Origin: Rhodocyclaceae bacterium
Lineage (GTDB): Bacteria > Pseudomonadota > Gammaproteobacteria > Burkholderiales > Usitatibacteraceae
Reading direction: 5' to 3'
Length of the DNA: 62,130 nt
Assembly: GCA_020247395.1 (NCBI GenBank)
Contig: JADCJC010000012.1
Span: 1-62,130, forward strand
Both the position numbers and the translations under genes were made by a program. This document shows, one piece after another, positions 9,453-17,580 of this stretch; position 1 is the stretch's first letter; every line of letters starts with the position of its first letter. The notes below the pieces were generated by a model that ran no database searches, was not told the origin of the DNA, and saw nothing but the letters and a program-made list of their open reading frames with translations.

Positions 9453-9791
9453 TTATTTCTTGCTTGACGGCATGTCCAACACGGCCCGTACCATCTTCTG
9501 CACATCGGCTTCCGGCACGTGCCCGTGGGGTGGCATTGGCACTGGCCCATAAACTCCCGAGCCCCCCGCCTTCACTTTTGCCGCTACTTTTGCAGTGGTT
9601 GCCATCGGATCTTTTTTATAGGCCTCCCGGTACTTGTCCGCAACATCCTGGTATGCCGGGCCGACCAGCTTTTTGCTGTCGGCATGGCACGCTGTGCAGG
9701 CATATTTCTTGTGAAGCTCGTCCATGGCGAGCACTTCGGTCGAGACAACCAACCCGACGGCGGCAAGAATCCCGTTGGTCAGACAATTCAT
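9453..9791 (-). CDS. Class I cytochrome c, exported
   Basis: A 112-residue protein. The ATG at 9791 is preferred because a signal peptide follows at once (NGILAAVGLVVSTEVLA, cleavage after about residue 22). The haem site is CTACH near residue 32, and a candidate Met ligand lies in the PVPMPPHGHV loop near residue 90; length and the sequence after haem (KLVGPAYQDVADKYR) match small periplasmic c551/c552-type electron carriers. It is on the liv strand but 345 bp upstream of livK with an independent livK promoter in between, so a shared role is not indicated. Confidence 0.88.
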   Translation of the reverse strand: MNCLTNGILAAVGLVVSTEVLAMDELHKKYACTACHADSKKLVGPAYQDVADKYREAYKKDPMATTAKVAAKVKAGGSGVYGPVPMPPHGHVPEADVQKMVRAVLDMPSSKK

Positions 9792-10040
9792 GATCTTCTC
9801 AATGGCAAGTTGGCATAAGCATAAAACTATACGAAAAAAACACCAGCAGGCGCAAACTAAACTACACTCCCATGCGCAGCGAGCGTTGGTCGTCGGTCGT
9901 GCATGCGACACAAGATGCCGATAGGATTATGCTAACTTAGCGCCTTTAGCGGCGCATTCTCGTGAAATCAGTGGATCTAACCGCCCCACTTTTCCGCGAC
10001 AATCTGTTAGCGTACGTTTACTCATTTCATTGGGCTCGTT

Positions 10041-10268
10041 ATGTTTCTCGCCGTTGTTGCCGTTGTTATTCTGCTGATGAAAATTGCCGACATCCACCCG
10101 GTTGCCAATTGGTCCTGGTTCTACGTGATGTTGCCTTTCGCAGTCCTCTTCTTTTGGTGGGAATTTTTATCGAAGTGGATCGGTTGGGACAAACGTGCTG
10201 CTGAGAGGAAGATGGCAGAAGAAATGAAGCAGAATCAGGAAACAAAGAGGAAGAACCGTGGCTTCTAG
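10041..10268 (+). CDS. Small Trp-rich membrane protein (TIGR04438 type)
   Basis: A 75-residue protein with two short hydrophobic segments (MFLAVVAVVILLMKIADIHP, then WSWFYVMLPFAVLFFWWEFL) and a charged tail rich in Lys, Glu and Gln. The N-terminal hydrophobic stretch, the WSWFYVMLPF block and the WWEF turn match the betaproteobacterial family called small Trp-rich protein. No function is known for the family. It stands alone, with a repeat-rich intergenic region downstream. Confidence 0.8.
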   Translation: MFLAVVAVVILLMKIADIHPVANWSWFYVMLPFAVLFFWWEFLSKWIGWDKRAAERKMAEEMKQNQETKRKNRGF

Positions 10269-10277
10269 CCATGAACT

Positions 10278-10689
10278 CTAGCCATGAAAATTTCATGGGG
10301 CGCGTTGAAAGCGGGCGAGTGGGCGAGTGGGCGAGCGATCTTTTGCCTGACCGACCACAGCATAGCGGGATATGCTTCGGCAGGAAGGCGGAAAAACGCC
10401 GCCCAATCGCCCGAGAGCGAACGTGCAGCCCGCATCCACAGCAAAACAGAAACGAGCCTCATTGGTTTGCCAATCGCCCAGAGGCAACGTCCTTCTATTG
10501 ATCCGGCAATAAAATATGAATAATTAAGAAGACCCCGCTCCCGCGAAGGCGGGAGCCTAATGTCGGAATCTGCTGCGTTAAATTAAATTGGGTTCCCGCC
10601 TACGCGGGAACGGGGATGGCCGAAATGGTTTTCCATATTTAGTTGCTGGATCAATAAGCAACCGGCGACCCATGAAATGTTCAGGCTAG
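10278..10689. repeat. Nested inverted-repeat element (MITE-like), no gene
   Basis: The 426-bp gap between the Trp-rich protein and the amidase holds no gene but much symmetry. Outer termini: CTAGCCATGAAAATTTCATG (10278) faces an inverted CATGAAATGTTCAGGCTAG (ending 10689). Inside, ATTGATCCGGCAATAAAATA (10497) faces its inverted partner at 10634-10655 with four mismatches. Innermost, two GC palindromes (10535-10555, cccgcgaaggcggg; 10592-10616, cccgcctacgcggg) face each other. Between 10313 and 10336 GGGCGAGT is repeated three times. A diverged copy of the left end lies at 38514. This fits a small non-autonomous element or nested palindromic repeats. Confidence 0.6.
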
Positions 10690-10694
10690 TGTGT

Positions 10695-12038
10695 TTAGAC
10701 GCTCAACGCCTCTTCAATCGCCACCCCTAGTCGTTGTAACTTCGCGTCTTGATTGGTCTGTCCGACTACCATCAATCCGACCGGCGCTTCACCACGCTGG
10801 TGGCACGGCAGCGACCAAGCAGGGCGATTCAACACATTGTACGGGGCGGCATTGCGCAAGGTCAGCGAATTGATGCGGTACAAATCGTCGTCGGATCGGT
10901 CCAGATCTGCCAGCGCGGGCGCCACAATCGGCACCGCTGGCGCAAGCAAGCCGTCAAAGGGCAACGTCGTTTTATCGGCTGATGCCATCAATTTTAAGCG
11001 CAGCTCCTGAAGGTCGCGATAATCAGACTCTTTCATTGCCGCTCCCAACATAAGCCGCTTTGCCACGCGCGGATCGAACTGGTCAAACTGCGTCTCCAGC
11101 CGCCCACGATGCAGCTGGTAGGCCTCGTATCCGGAAAAATTCACCAGCTTGCTGCCATCGGCTTCGTCCTGCAATTCCTGAAAGACAAATTCCTTGATCG
11201 TAGCCCCCGCACGCGAGATACGCGTCAGGGCCGACGCAAAGGCACGCTCAACCTCGCGATCCAATTTGTCTAGCATGATGGTGGTCGGCACGCCAAAGGT
11301 CAGACCGCGCAAACTCGCAGGTTCGCGAGTTAAGATCGGTTCGTCCGCCATGACACGATCGAGCAACACGCAACAATTCGCCGACACCCCGAGAGGACCG
11401 ATTGAATCGCGCGTGGGGGATAACGGAAAGGCCCCCGCCAAAGGTACTCGCGCCTGCGTTGGTTTGTAGCCGACGAGCCCGCATAACGCTGCCGGGATTC
11501 GTACTGAACCACCCGTATCCGAGCCAATCGTCGCAGCCGCCATCCGGTCGGTGACACTTACCGCCCCACCGGAGGTCGAGCCACCGGGGATGCGCTTGGT
11601 CGCACGATCCCAAGCGTTGAGCGGCGTGCCGTAGTGGCTGTTAGTGCCGTGTCCCCCGTAGGCAAACTCAGTCATGTTGGTACGCCCCATCAAGATCAGG
11701 CCAGCCGCCTTGAGTCTTGCAATCGCCGGGGCATCGCGTTCAGCGGGACGCGCGTTCGCCAAAATAATCGACCCCGCCCGTGTAACATCGCCAGCCACAT
11801 CGAACAAATCCTTGATCGATATCGGTATTCCGGCAATAAGGCTCGGCACCTTGCCTCGGGCTCGAGCCTTATCCGCCGCAATGGCTGCACGCCGCGCACC
11901 ATCGCGATACACCTCGATAAACGCCCGCGCCCCCTCTCCGGCAGGGTCGTCAATTGCCGCAAGACACTGTTCGACCAGCGCCTCAGATGTAGTTTCACCA
12001 GAGCGCAGTTCTTGCGCGAGGTCTGTGAGTGTTTTCAT
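10695..12038 (-). CDS. Amidase, amidase-signature family
   Basis: A 447-residue cytoplasmic hydrolase of amides (GatA-like fold). The ATG at 12038 is where homology begins (MKTLTDLAQELRSGETTSE). The Ser-cisSer-Lys triad is present: Lys76 in GIPISIKDLFDVAG, cis-Ser154 in PGGSTSGG and the nucleophile Ser178 in IGSDTGGSVRIPAA. The C-terminal part ends with the family-typical PAWSLPCHQRGEAPVGLMVV. Length fits stand-alone amidases; there is no gatB or gatC nearby, so a role in tRNA amidation is unlikely. Substrate cannot be told. Confidence 0.88.
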   Translation of the reverse strand: MKTLTDLAQELRSGETTSEALVEQCLAAIDDPAGEGARAFIEVYRDGARRAAIAADKARARGKVPSLIAGIPISIKDLFDVAGDVTRAGSIILANARPAERDAPAIARLKAAGLILMGRTNMTEFAYGGHGTNSHYGTPLNAWDRATKRIPGGSTSGGAVSVTDRMAAATIGSDTGGSVRIPAALCGLVGYKPTQARVPLAGAFPLSPTRDSIGPLGVSANCCVLLDRVMADEPILTREPASLRGLTFGVPTTIMLDKLDREVERAFASALTRISRAGATIKEFVFQELQDEADGSKLVNFSGYEAYQLHRGRLETQFDQFDPRVAKRLMLGAAMKESDYRDLQELRLKLMASADKTTLPFDGLLAPAVPIVAPALADLDRSDDDLYRINSLTLRNAAPYNVLNRPAWSLPCHQRGEAPVGLMVVGQTNQDAKLQRLGVAIEEALSV

Positions 12039-12181
12039 GCAGATTGGGGAGAGATGGGAAAAAAACAGTTTACCAATCGGCGATACCCACCTTTGTGGGT
12101 GGAGAACTGTTTGCCATGGCTCGCTAAAGTCTTGGAGTCTTGGAGTGCGTGACGGGTGCATGACCTGCATCCGTGCTTCAG

Positions 12182-12209
12182 GGTTGGCTCAATTGAGCCA
12201 ACCTTTTTT
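12182..12209 (+). terminator. Perfect hairpin with T-run
   Basis: GGTTGGCTC and GAGCCAACC form a 9-bp stem with an AATT loop, followed on the plus strand by TTTTTT. The flanking genes are both on the minus strand; on that strand the hairpin follows directly after the DUF2788 stop but lacks a U-tract. It may block antisense reading, or stabilise the 3' end of the DUF2788 message. Confidence 0.55.
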
Positions 12210-12423
12210 ATCCCTTGGTCAGCACCCATTGGATGACTAGTTTCACAACAAAGCCGAGCATGCCAAATCCAAGCGCAACGAACAAAACAAACGTACCCAT
12301 CTTGCCCGCCTTGCTCTCCCACGCCAATTGGGCGATGATGAACACCATATAGAGCATAAATGCCGCGAGGCCGAAGCTCAATCCAAAGGCCGATATCTGC
12401 GCTTCGGTAAAGCCAAGAATCAC
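12208..12423 (-). CDS. DUF2788 family small membrane protein
   Basis: A 71-residue protein with two transmembrane segments (FGLSFGLAAFMLYMVFIIAQ and TFVLFVALGFGMLGFVVKLV) joined by a short positive loop containing ESKAGK, which is the family hallmark. Its ATG overlaps the stop of the DUF2189 gene by 4 nt, so the two are co-translated. Function unknown. Confidence 0.8.
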   Translation of the reverse strand: MILGFTEAQISAFGLSFGLAAFMLYMVFIIAQLAWESKAGKMGTFVLFVALGFGMLGFVVKLVIQWVLTKG

Positions 12424-13268
12424 CCTGATTCTCCAACCGAATCAGGCCGCAAACGCGGCGGCAGTGTGGTGCTGTCAACCAGGTCTCGATAGGCATGCCA
12501 GCTGGCGTGACCGAGGAGGGGAATGACAAGAATTAGTCCGAACAGAGCCGCCGCGAAACCAACCAATGTCAGCAGCATCAGTACCCCCGCCCAGATTGCA
12601 ATTGGCCCCGGATTTACCTGCACCACGCGCCAACTGGTCAGCACCGCTTCCATCGGCTTGACATGCCGATCCAGCAGCATCGGCATTGAGACCACACTAG
12701 AGGCGAACACCGGTGCGGCCAACACCCCCCCAAGAACCAGCCAAAGCTCAAAAACATAGGAGTCCGGCGCGGCAACGATATAGCGCAAAAAATCTGCCGG
12801 ATTGTTGATGGGTACCGGCGCAAACAATGTAATGAACGCAGCCGAGGTCAACACCCAGCCCGTGCCGGCAATCGCCAGCAACAAACCAAATCGCACCAAA
12901 CACCAGTAGCCGGTCGGGTCGGCGCGTCGATTGTGTCCCCACACCGTCCACGTGCGTATCAGCAATGAAACATCGGCGGGCTCGCCTCTGTCGAGGGCTC
13001 GACTCAATGCATACAGTCCTGTCGCGAGCACGGGTGCCACAACAAGGAAGCCTGAAAATGCCCCAGCCAACATCCAAAAGCGATCACGCGCGACAATGAT
13101 TAAAACGGCACCAAAAACCGCCACCGCCGCACCATGCGCAAGACTTACCGTTGGGCATCGCCAGATATCACGCCAGCCATTTGCCAGCCAGTGGTACGGC
13201 TGGCGCGCCGACACCTTCCGCACAACGGCGTGGTCGGCTCGTGGACGAATGGAATTCATCGGCCCCAT
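12420..13268 (-). CDS. DUF2189 domain integral membrane protein
   Basis: A 282-residue membrane protein with about six hydrophobic segments. The N-terminal block WLANGWRDIWRCPTVSLAHG (about 28-47) and the C-terminal HASWHAYRDLVD are characteristic of DUF2189. It is followed with a 4-nt overlap by the DUF2788 gene. Family members are often found near respiratory genes, but no function is established. Confidence 0.82.
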   Translation of the reverse strand: MGPMNSIRPRADHAVVRKVSARQPYHWLANGWRDIWRCPTVSLAHGAAVAVFGAVLIIVARDRFWMLAGAFSGFLVVAPVLATGLYALSRALDRGEPADVSLLIRTWTVWGHNRRADPTGYWCLVRFGLLLAIAGTGWVLTSAAFITLFAPVPINNPADFLRYIVAAPDSYVFELWLVLGGVLAAPVFASSVVSMPMLLDRHVKPMEAVLTSWRVVQVNPGPIAIWAGVLMLLTLVGFAAALFGLILVIPLLGHASWHAYRDLVDSTTLPPRLRPDSVGESG

Positions 13269-13290
13269 GTCTCAGATTGGTGGGTGCACG

Positions 13291-14349
13291 TCAGCCGACC
13301 GCCTCCGCGATGGCCTTACCAACTTCCATCGTCGTTGCCGTGCCTCCCATGTCGCGCGTTCGCGGTCCATCGACTAGCACCCTCTCGATGGCGCGCACGA
13401 CGGCGTCACCAGCGGCTTTATGGCCAAGAAACTCCAGCATCATTGCGCCCGACCAAATCTGTCCGATTGGATTCGCAATTCCCTTGCCAAAAATATCGGG
13501 TGCACTTCCGTGTACGGGTTCAAAACAGCTCGGGAATTCACACTCCGGATTGAGATTCCCGGATGGCGCAATACCGATGGTTCCGGCACAGGCGGGGCCG
13601 AGGTCCGAAAGAATGTCACCAAACAAGTTGGACGCCACCACCACATCAAACCAGTCGGGATGCAACACGAAGTGCGCGGTTAAGATATCAACATGGTATT
13701 GCGAGGTTTTGATATCCGGATAACGCGCCGACATTTCCTTAAAGCGCTCATCCCAGTAGGGCATCGTAATGGCGATGCCGTTTGACTTTGTGCAAGAGGT
13801 AACGTGTTTTTTACTCCTCGTCTTGGCAAGCTCAAAGGCAAACTTCATGATCCGGTCGACGCCGCGTCTGGTGAAAATAGTTTGCTGCATCACAGATTCA
13901 TAATCGGTACCGGCATACATACGCCCACCGATACTCGAATACTCACCCTCGTTGTTTTCCCGAACCACCCAGAAATCAATGTCGCCAGCTTGGCGATTGG
14001 CTAACGGGCTTGGCACGCCCGGCATTAGCCGCACCGGGCGAATGTTGGCATACAGTTGAAATTCGCGGCGGATGGGGATGAGCAAGCCCCATAACGAAAT
14101 GTGATCGGGGACGGTCGGAAATCCGACCGCGCCCAGATAAATCGCATCGTGGTGGCGAATCTGCGCGAGACCGTCGTCCGGCATCATCGTGCCATGCTCT
14201 AGGTAGTAGTCGCAACTCCAAGGCTTTTCATCCCAATCAAGTTGTAAGTCATAACGACGTGCGGCGGCCTCAAGTACCCTGATTCCCTCGGGCAAAGTCT
14301 CCTTGCCAATGCCGTCGCCGGCGATGACAGCGATCTTGTGCTTTTTCAT
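13291..14349 (-). CDS. ttuC: Tartrate dehydrogenase / D-malate dehydrogenase (decarboxylating)
   Basis: A 352-residue NAD-dependent beta-decarboxylating dehydrogenase. The N-terminus KIAVIAGDGIGKETLPEG is the family nucleotide/substrate start; ENNEGEYSSIGGR near residues 130-142 and the metal-site block VASNLFGDILSDLGP near 225-239 hold the catalytic Tyr/Lys/Asp set. The loop REFQLYANIRPVRL and the NNEGEYS motif separate it from LeuB and isocitrate dehydrogenase and point to the TtuC/DmlA (YeaU) group acting on tartrate or D-malate. The usual divergent LysR regulator is not adjacent. Confidence 0.85.
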   Translation of the reverse strand: MKKHKIAVIAGDGIGKETLPEGIRVLEAAARRYDLQLDWDEKPWSCDYYLEHGTMMPDDGLAQIRHHDAIYLGAVGFPTVPDHISLWGLLIPIRREFQLYANIRPVRLMPGVPSPLANRQAGDIDFWVVRENNEGEYSSIGGRMYAGTDYESVMQQTIFTRRGVDRIMKFAFELAKTRSKKHVTSCTKSNGIAITMPYWDERFKEMSARYPDIKTSQYHVDILTAHFVLHPDWFDVVVASNLFGDILSDLGPACAGTIGIAPSGNLNPECEFPSCFEPVHGSAPDIFGKGIANPIGQIWSGAMMLEFLGHKAAGDAVVRAIERVLVDGPRTRDMGGTATTMEVGKAIAEAVG

Positions 14350-14397
14350 GTTTTCTTTCTCGTGCCCGGCACTGTAAAAACCCTTGAGCTTCGTCGG

Positions 14398-15357
14398 CTA
14401 GGCGTTCAGCAGGGCATTCATATAGCGCAACCGCGCTGCCACAGACCGTATCATCGCCATGCCAATGGCGGGCCTGGTCTTGACAATGTTGATCAACGCC
14501 TTACGGTTCACCGCCAGCAATTTGCATTTCGTTTTTGCCGTGGCAGTGGCAGCACAAACCGATTGATCGAGCAACGCCATTTCACCGATAGTGGCCCCGA
14601 TGCTGGCCGATTCGACCAAACCACCTTTGATGGTCACCTCGACCTGTCCCTGCAGTATCACGTACATCGTTGTGCCGGCGTCACCCTCGCGCACGATCAC
14701 GCTCGCCGGCGCAAAATGCAGGATCGAAGCCCGCCCAAGCTGCACCTCTAACGTGGCCAGCAGCTCAGCGCTAAAAGTCGTCATCGCCGAAGGCGCGACG
14801 GCTCGCTTTGTCACCTTGCGCATCGCCAGACGGGCGGCGACAAAACGCAGACGGTCGAACATAACACTCATGAGCATCAATGCAAACTCAGGCATACGTG
14901 CCAAGCCCGCCTGCACCTCGGCACCATCCAGCGAAAAACCACTGACCGCCGTCTTCGCAGTGGCTGTCGCGCTACGCGCAGCTACCGCCTCGGTGCTCGG
15001 CAACTCACTAATGACCGCCATCTCGCCGATGACTTCACCCGACTTGACCACATCGAGCAATTTGTCATTTGCCGTCAACGCCACTTCGCCGCTGGCAAGA
15101 TAGTACATTCGGTGGATAACTCGCTTGCCGAAAAAACCTTGTTTGCCGGATTTATCGCCTTCTGCAAACAACGCAGTGCCGGCAGCGAACTGTTCGGGTT
15201 TACCAAATGTGCGAAAGAACTGTTCAGCGACCTTGGCGTCGTAGAACTTGCTGTTTGCAGACTTAAAGGGTGCGGACGGCGCAGCCGGCGGTACGGGTTG
15301 GGATGACCCGGTAGAAGTTGTCTGCGGCTTTGTGAAATCAAAATCGTCGTCGCTCAT
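14398..15357 (-). CDS. Protein with two cyclic-nucleotide-binding domains (paralogue A)
   Basis: A 319-residue protein with an N-terminal Ser/Pro/Thr-rich tail (1-35) and two cNMP-binding domains (about 45-175 and 190-315), with no DNA-binding, kinase or channel domain and no membrane segment. The first phosphate-binding cassette reads VIGEMAVISE, followed by AARSATATA, keeping the Arg that normally contacts cyclic-nucleotide phosphate. The second reads IGEMALLDQ followed by CAATATA, where that Arg is replaced by Ala. The first domain carries a basic insertion (KQGFFGKRVIHRMYYL). It is 30% or so similar by eye to the protein at 16408 and shares the RLRYMN ending. Function unknown. Confidence 0.8.
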   Translation of the reverse strand: MSDDDFDFTKPQTTSTGSSQPVPPAAPSAPFKSANSKFYDAKVAEQFFRTFGKPEQFAAGTALFAEGDKSGKQGFFGKRVIHRMYYLASGEVALTANDKLLDVVKSGEVIGEMAVISELPSTEAVAARSATATAKTAVSGFSLDGAEVQAGLARMPEFALMLMSVMFDRLRFVAARLAMRKVTKRAVAPSAMTTFSAELLATLEVQLGRASILHFAPASVIVREGDAGTTMYVILQGQVEVTIKGGLVESASIGATIGEMALLDQSVCAATATAKTKCKLLAVNRKALINIVKTRPAIGMAMIRSVAARLRYMNALLNA

Positions 15358-15443
15358 GGGTTTCGGTCAAAGTCGTTTATGGGTCGGCATTTCAAGGCAA
15401 TATTGTCGGCAATTGCAAGTCCGCTGGGAAGTTGTAAACAACT

Positions 15444-15998
15444 CTACTCAATGCGCTTTACCCGCGGCGCATTGCCTTTGCCTTCGATCTCTAGGAAGTA
15501 AGTGCCAAACGCGCCCCGCGTCACGACCACCTTCCGATTGTCACACTCACAAACTCCCCGGCTGTCATCGGTGACCTGCCATAACTGTCCATTGGCAAGG
15601 CGGATGCGGCTGCCTTGTTGCCAGCCCTCAAGCCGCCCCTTAATAGTGGACTCGATACGGTCCACGCCAACTGCGGTTTGCTTGGGCGGCAAACCGAACT
15701 CCGCCGCCGGGCCGAGCGAACGGCTGGCTGCCGCCGCTGCCGCAGCATTAGTGACGGCTGGAGTCGCGGCAGTATCTGCCGAGGGCACCGCACCGGCGGG
15801 CATCTTGGCACTAGCCGCCGAGCCTGCGGCGGCATTCACGACAATGGCATCGTAACAAGCCAGGCGCTTGCCGGCGTCGGCCAGAGCGCGACATTTCAGC
15901 AGGCCCGCCTCGTTTGCAACAGCAACATTGGCCGTGACTGCGATCATCGCCAAGCCGGCAACGAAGGCTGCTAACTTTCGCAGAGTGTTTTTTTTCAT
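15444..15998 (-). CDS. Exported protein of unknown function
   Basis: A 184-residue protein from the ATG at 15998, which opens a Sec signal peptide (MKKNTLRKLAAFVAGLAMIA, cleavage near AVA-NEA). After it come LLKCRALADAGKRLACYDAI, a Cys-pair motif seen in several envelope proteins (for example TagO-like ones), a 50-residue Ala-rich linker, and a C-terminal beta-rich domain with GRLEGWQQGSRIRLANGQLW and a CECDN turn. It lies between the two cNMP-binding paralogues on the same strand. No function can be assigned. Confidence 0.7.
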   Translation of the reverse strand: MKKNTLRKLAAFVAGLAMIAVTANVAVANEAGLLKCRALADAGKRLACYDAIVVNAAAGSAASAKMPAGAVPSADTAATPAVTNAAAAAAASRSLGPAAEFGLPPKQTAVGVDRIESTIKGRLEGWQQGSRIRLANGQLWQVTDDSRGVCECDNRKVVVTRGAFGTYFLEIEGKGNAPRVKRIE

Positions 15999-16124
15999 AG
16001 TGTTGACCCTAAAAATTATCTGTTGCAATCCCAATTCGCGCTTTACTCAAACCAAAATGAACAGCGCGATCCACAAACTCGCTAGCGTACGTGCCACCTA
16101 CAAATCACCTTGAGTTTAGTGCCC

Positions 16125-16374
16125 TCAGGCGCTAAGCGTGTGTACTTTAGCGTGACTGTCCACTACTAGCGAGAATGGCACCGTTACCCGCCATGGCGGC
16201 GTTGTCGTCGTATGGCTTGATGGCACCAAGTGAAGTTTGCGTTGGGCGCACACTCCGCGCCGCACGAGACTCGGACTTGATCTTGCGTCTAGCACCGACC
16301 GGGCCTGGCAACTGCTCGTAAAACGATGTGGCGTGCGGTGGATCATTCGTTTTCAGAGTAAGGCGGCCGATCAT
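16125..16374 (-). pseudogene. VOC/glyoxalase family gene remnant, frameshifted and truncated
   Basis: From an ATG at 16374 one frame reads MIGRLTLKTNDPPHATSFYE and later PTQTSLGAIKPYDDN, which are the opening and middle blocks of small VOC proteins of about 125 residues. It then stops, but a neighbouring frame carries on with LVVDSHAKVHTL before a stop, matching the next VOC block. So a one-base frameshift lies near 16170, and the C-terminal third is absent. Several usual residues between the blocks are also changed. Dead relic between two paralogous genes. Confidence 0.7.
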
Positions 16375-16407
16375 ATTTTCCCCGATCAAGAATTGGGCGC
16401 AAGAAGA

Positions 16408-17373
16408 TCACGCCAGTATCGAATTCATGTAACGAAGACGCTCGGCCACCGCGCGCATCATTGCCATGCCCGCGCCGGGATTGGACTTGACGAGCGTGAT
16501 CAATTGCTCGCGATTCATCGACAGCAGCGCACAGTCGGTCCGCGCAACAGCATCTGCCGAGCGTGGCAAGCGATCCACCAGCGCCATCTCGCCAAAAACG
16601 CCGCCCGCCCCGACTTTCTCGATGATGCGGCGACCCACTGCAATCGCCACCTCGCCTTCGAGCACCAAATACATCGTGGTGCCAGGATTGCCTTCCTTTA
16701 TGATCTTGGCACCCTCGCTAAATCGCACGACTGATGCATGCCCGAGTCTATCGCGCAAGGCGGCGACAAAACTCTTGCCGAAAATCGCCGGTAGGCGATT
16801 GGCGCGATGTTTGGCATCGCTGTCGCGACCCGCGAACCGGATCACCTGCGCACGCAAACGCTCGAACATCACACTCATCAACATCAGCGCAAACTCTGGT
16901 TGCGACCCAAGCCCTGTCTGCACCTCATCACCGTCCAGCGAGTAACACTTGATGTTTGACATCGCCTTCGCCGTTGCTGTGCGTTTGGCCGGTATATCGA
17001 CATCTGGGATCTCGCTAAGGACCGCCATTTCGCCAAATACGTCTCCCGGACGCACTAACTGCTCAACGATTCCTTTTCCGGTCAGCAAAACCTCGCCCTC
17101 GGTCAAGAAGTACATGCGATGCACGTTCCTTCTCGCGAACAGTGACTGATCCAAGGGAGTGGTCAGCGCTTTTGAAACAGATTTTTTGAAGATGCTCTGT
17201 TTGTTGGATTGTTCGTTCTCGGCAAAGATCAGCTTACCTTCGGCGAACGTTTCAACTTTGCCAAACTTTTTGAAAAACACCTGCGCAGCGTTTGCATCGA
17301 AGTGGCCAACACCCGATTTGAAAACGATATAGCTTGAGAGATCGTCGTCTGGAGAAGCGTGGATAACCGCCAT
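16408..17373 (-). CDS. Protein with two cyclic-nucleotide-binding domains (paralogue B)
   Basis: A 321-residue protein from the ATG at 17373 (AAAGG upstream). Two cNMP-binding domains cover about 25-185 and 200-320, with no effector domain. Both phosphate-binding cassettes keep the Arg: FGEMAVLSE then AKRTATAKA in the first, FGEMALVDR then PRSADAVA in the second. The first domain contains a basic insertion of roughly 30 residues (SNKQSIFKKSVSKAL) in the loop before RMYFLTEGEVLLTG, longer than in paralogue A. It ends RLRYMNSILA. The gene is divergent from the ClpX-like gene, 207 bp apart. It may be a cyclic-nucleotide sensor acting through a partner protein. Confidence 0.8.
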   Translation of the reverse strand: MAVIHASPDDDLSSYIVFKSGVGHFDANAAQVFFKKFGKVETFAEGKLIFAENEQSNKQSIFKKSVSKALTTPLDQSLFARRNVHRMYFLTEGEVLLTGKGIVEQLVRPGDVFGEMAVLSEIPDVDIPAKRTATAKAMSNIKCYSLDGDEVQTGLGSQPEFALMLMSVMFERLRAQVIRFAGRDSDAKHRANRLPAIFGKSFVAALRDRLGHASVVRFSEGAKIIKEGNPGTTMYLVLEGEVAIAVGRRIIEKVGAGGVFGEMALVDRLPRSADAVARTDCALLSMNREQLITLVKSNPGAGMAMMRAVAERLRYMNSILA

Positions 17374-17418
17374 GACAAGCCTTTGCTGTGGGAGAGAAAC
17401 GCTGGGGACGATTTTGCG

Positions 17419-17514
17419 CCAACTAGCGCTCAGTTGCACACGCCTACAATATTGCAGCTCGGGTGTCCAAAGGTCACAGTTAAGATGATCACCTTACCGA
17501 GTCCAACTGGCGCT
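17419..17514. promoter_or_regulatory. Direct repeat in the divergent cNMP/ClpX-like promoter region
   Basis: CCAACTAGCGCT at 17419-17430 recurs as CCAACTGGCGCT at 17503-17514, one mismatch in 12. Start-to-start distance is 84 bp, about eight helical turns, placing both on the same DNA face. Candidate binding sites for a shared regulator; no more can be shown. Confidence 0.35.
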
Positions 17515-17580
17515 ATCATCACAGCCGGACATCGGTGGCAACCTGCAGCCTCCGTACGATCTCCATAAGACTGAGAAATC

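Noticed and set aside
10313-10336. GGGCGAGT tandem copies as a CRISPR array
   Set aside because: Unit is only 8 bp without spacers and with three copies, so it is a short tandem repeat.
13151-13723. Plus-strand frame of 190 codons near DUF2189 and ttuC
   Set aside because: Overlaps two real minus-strand genes and has no motif.
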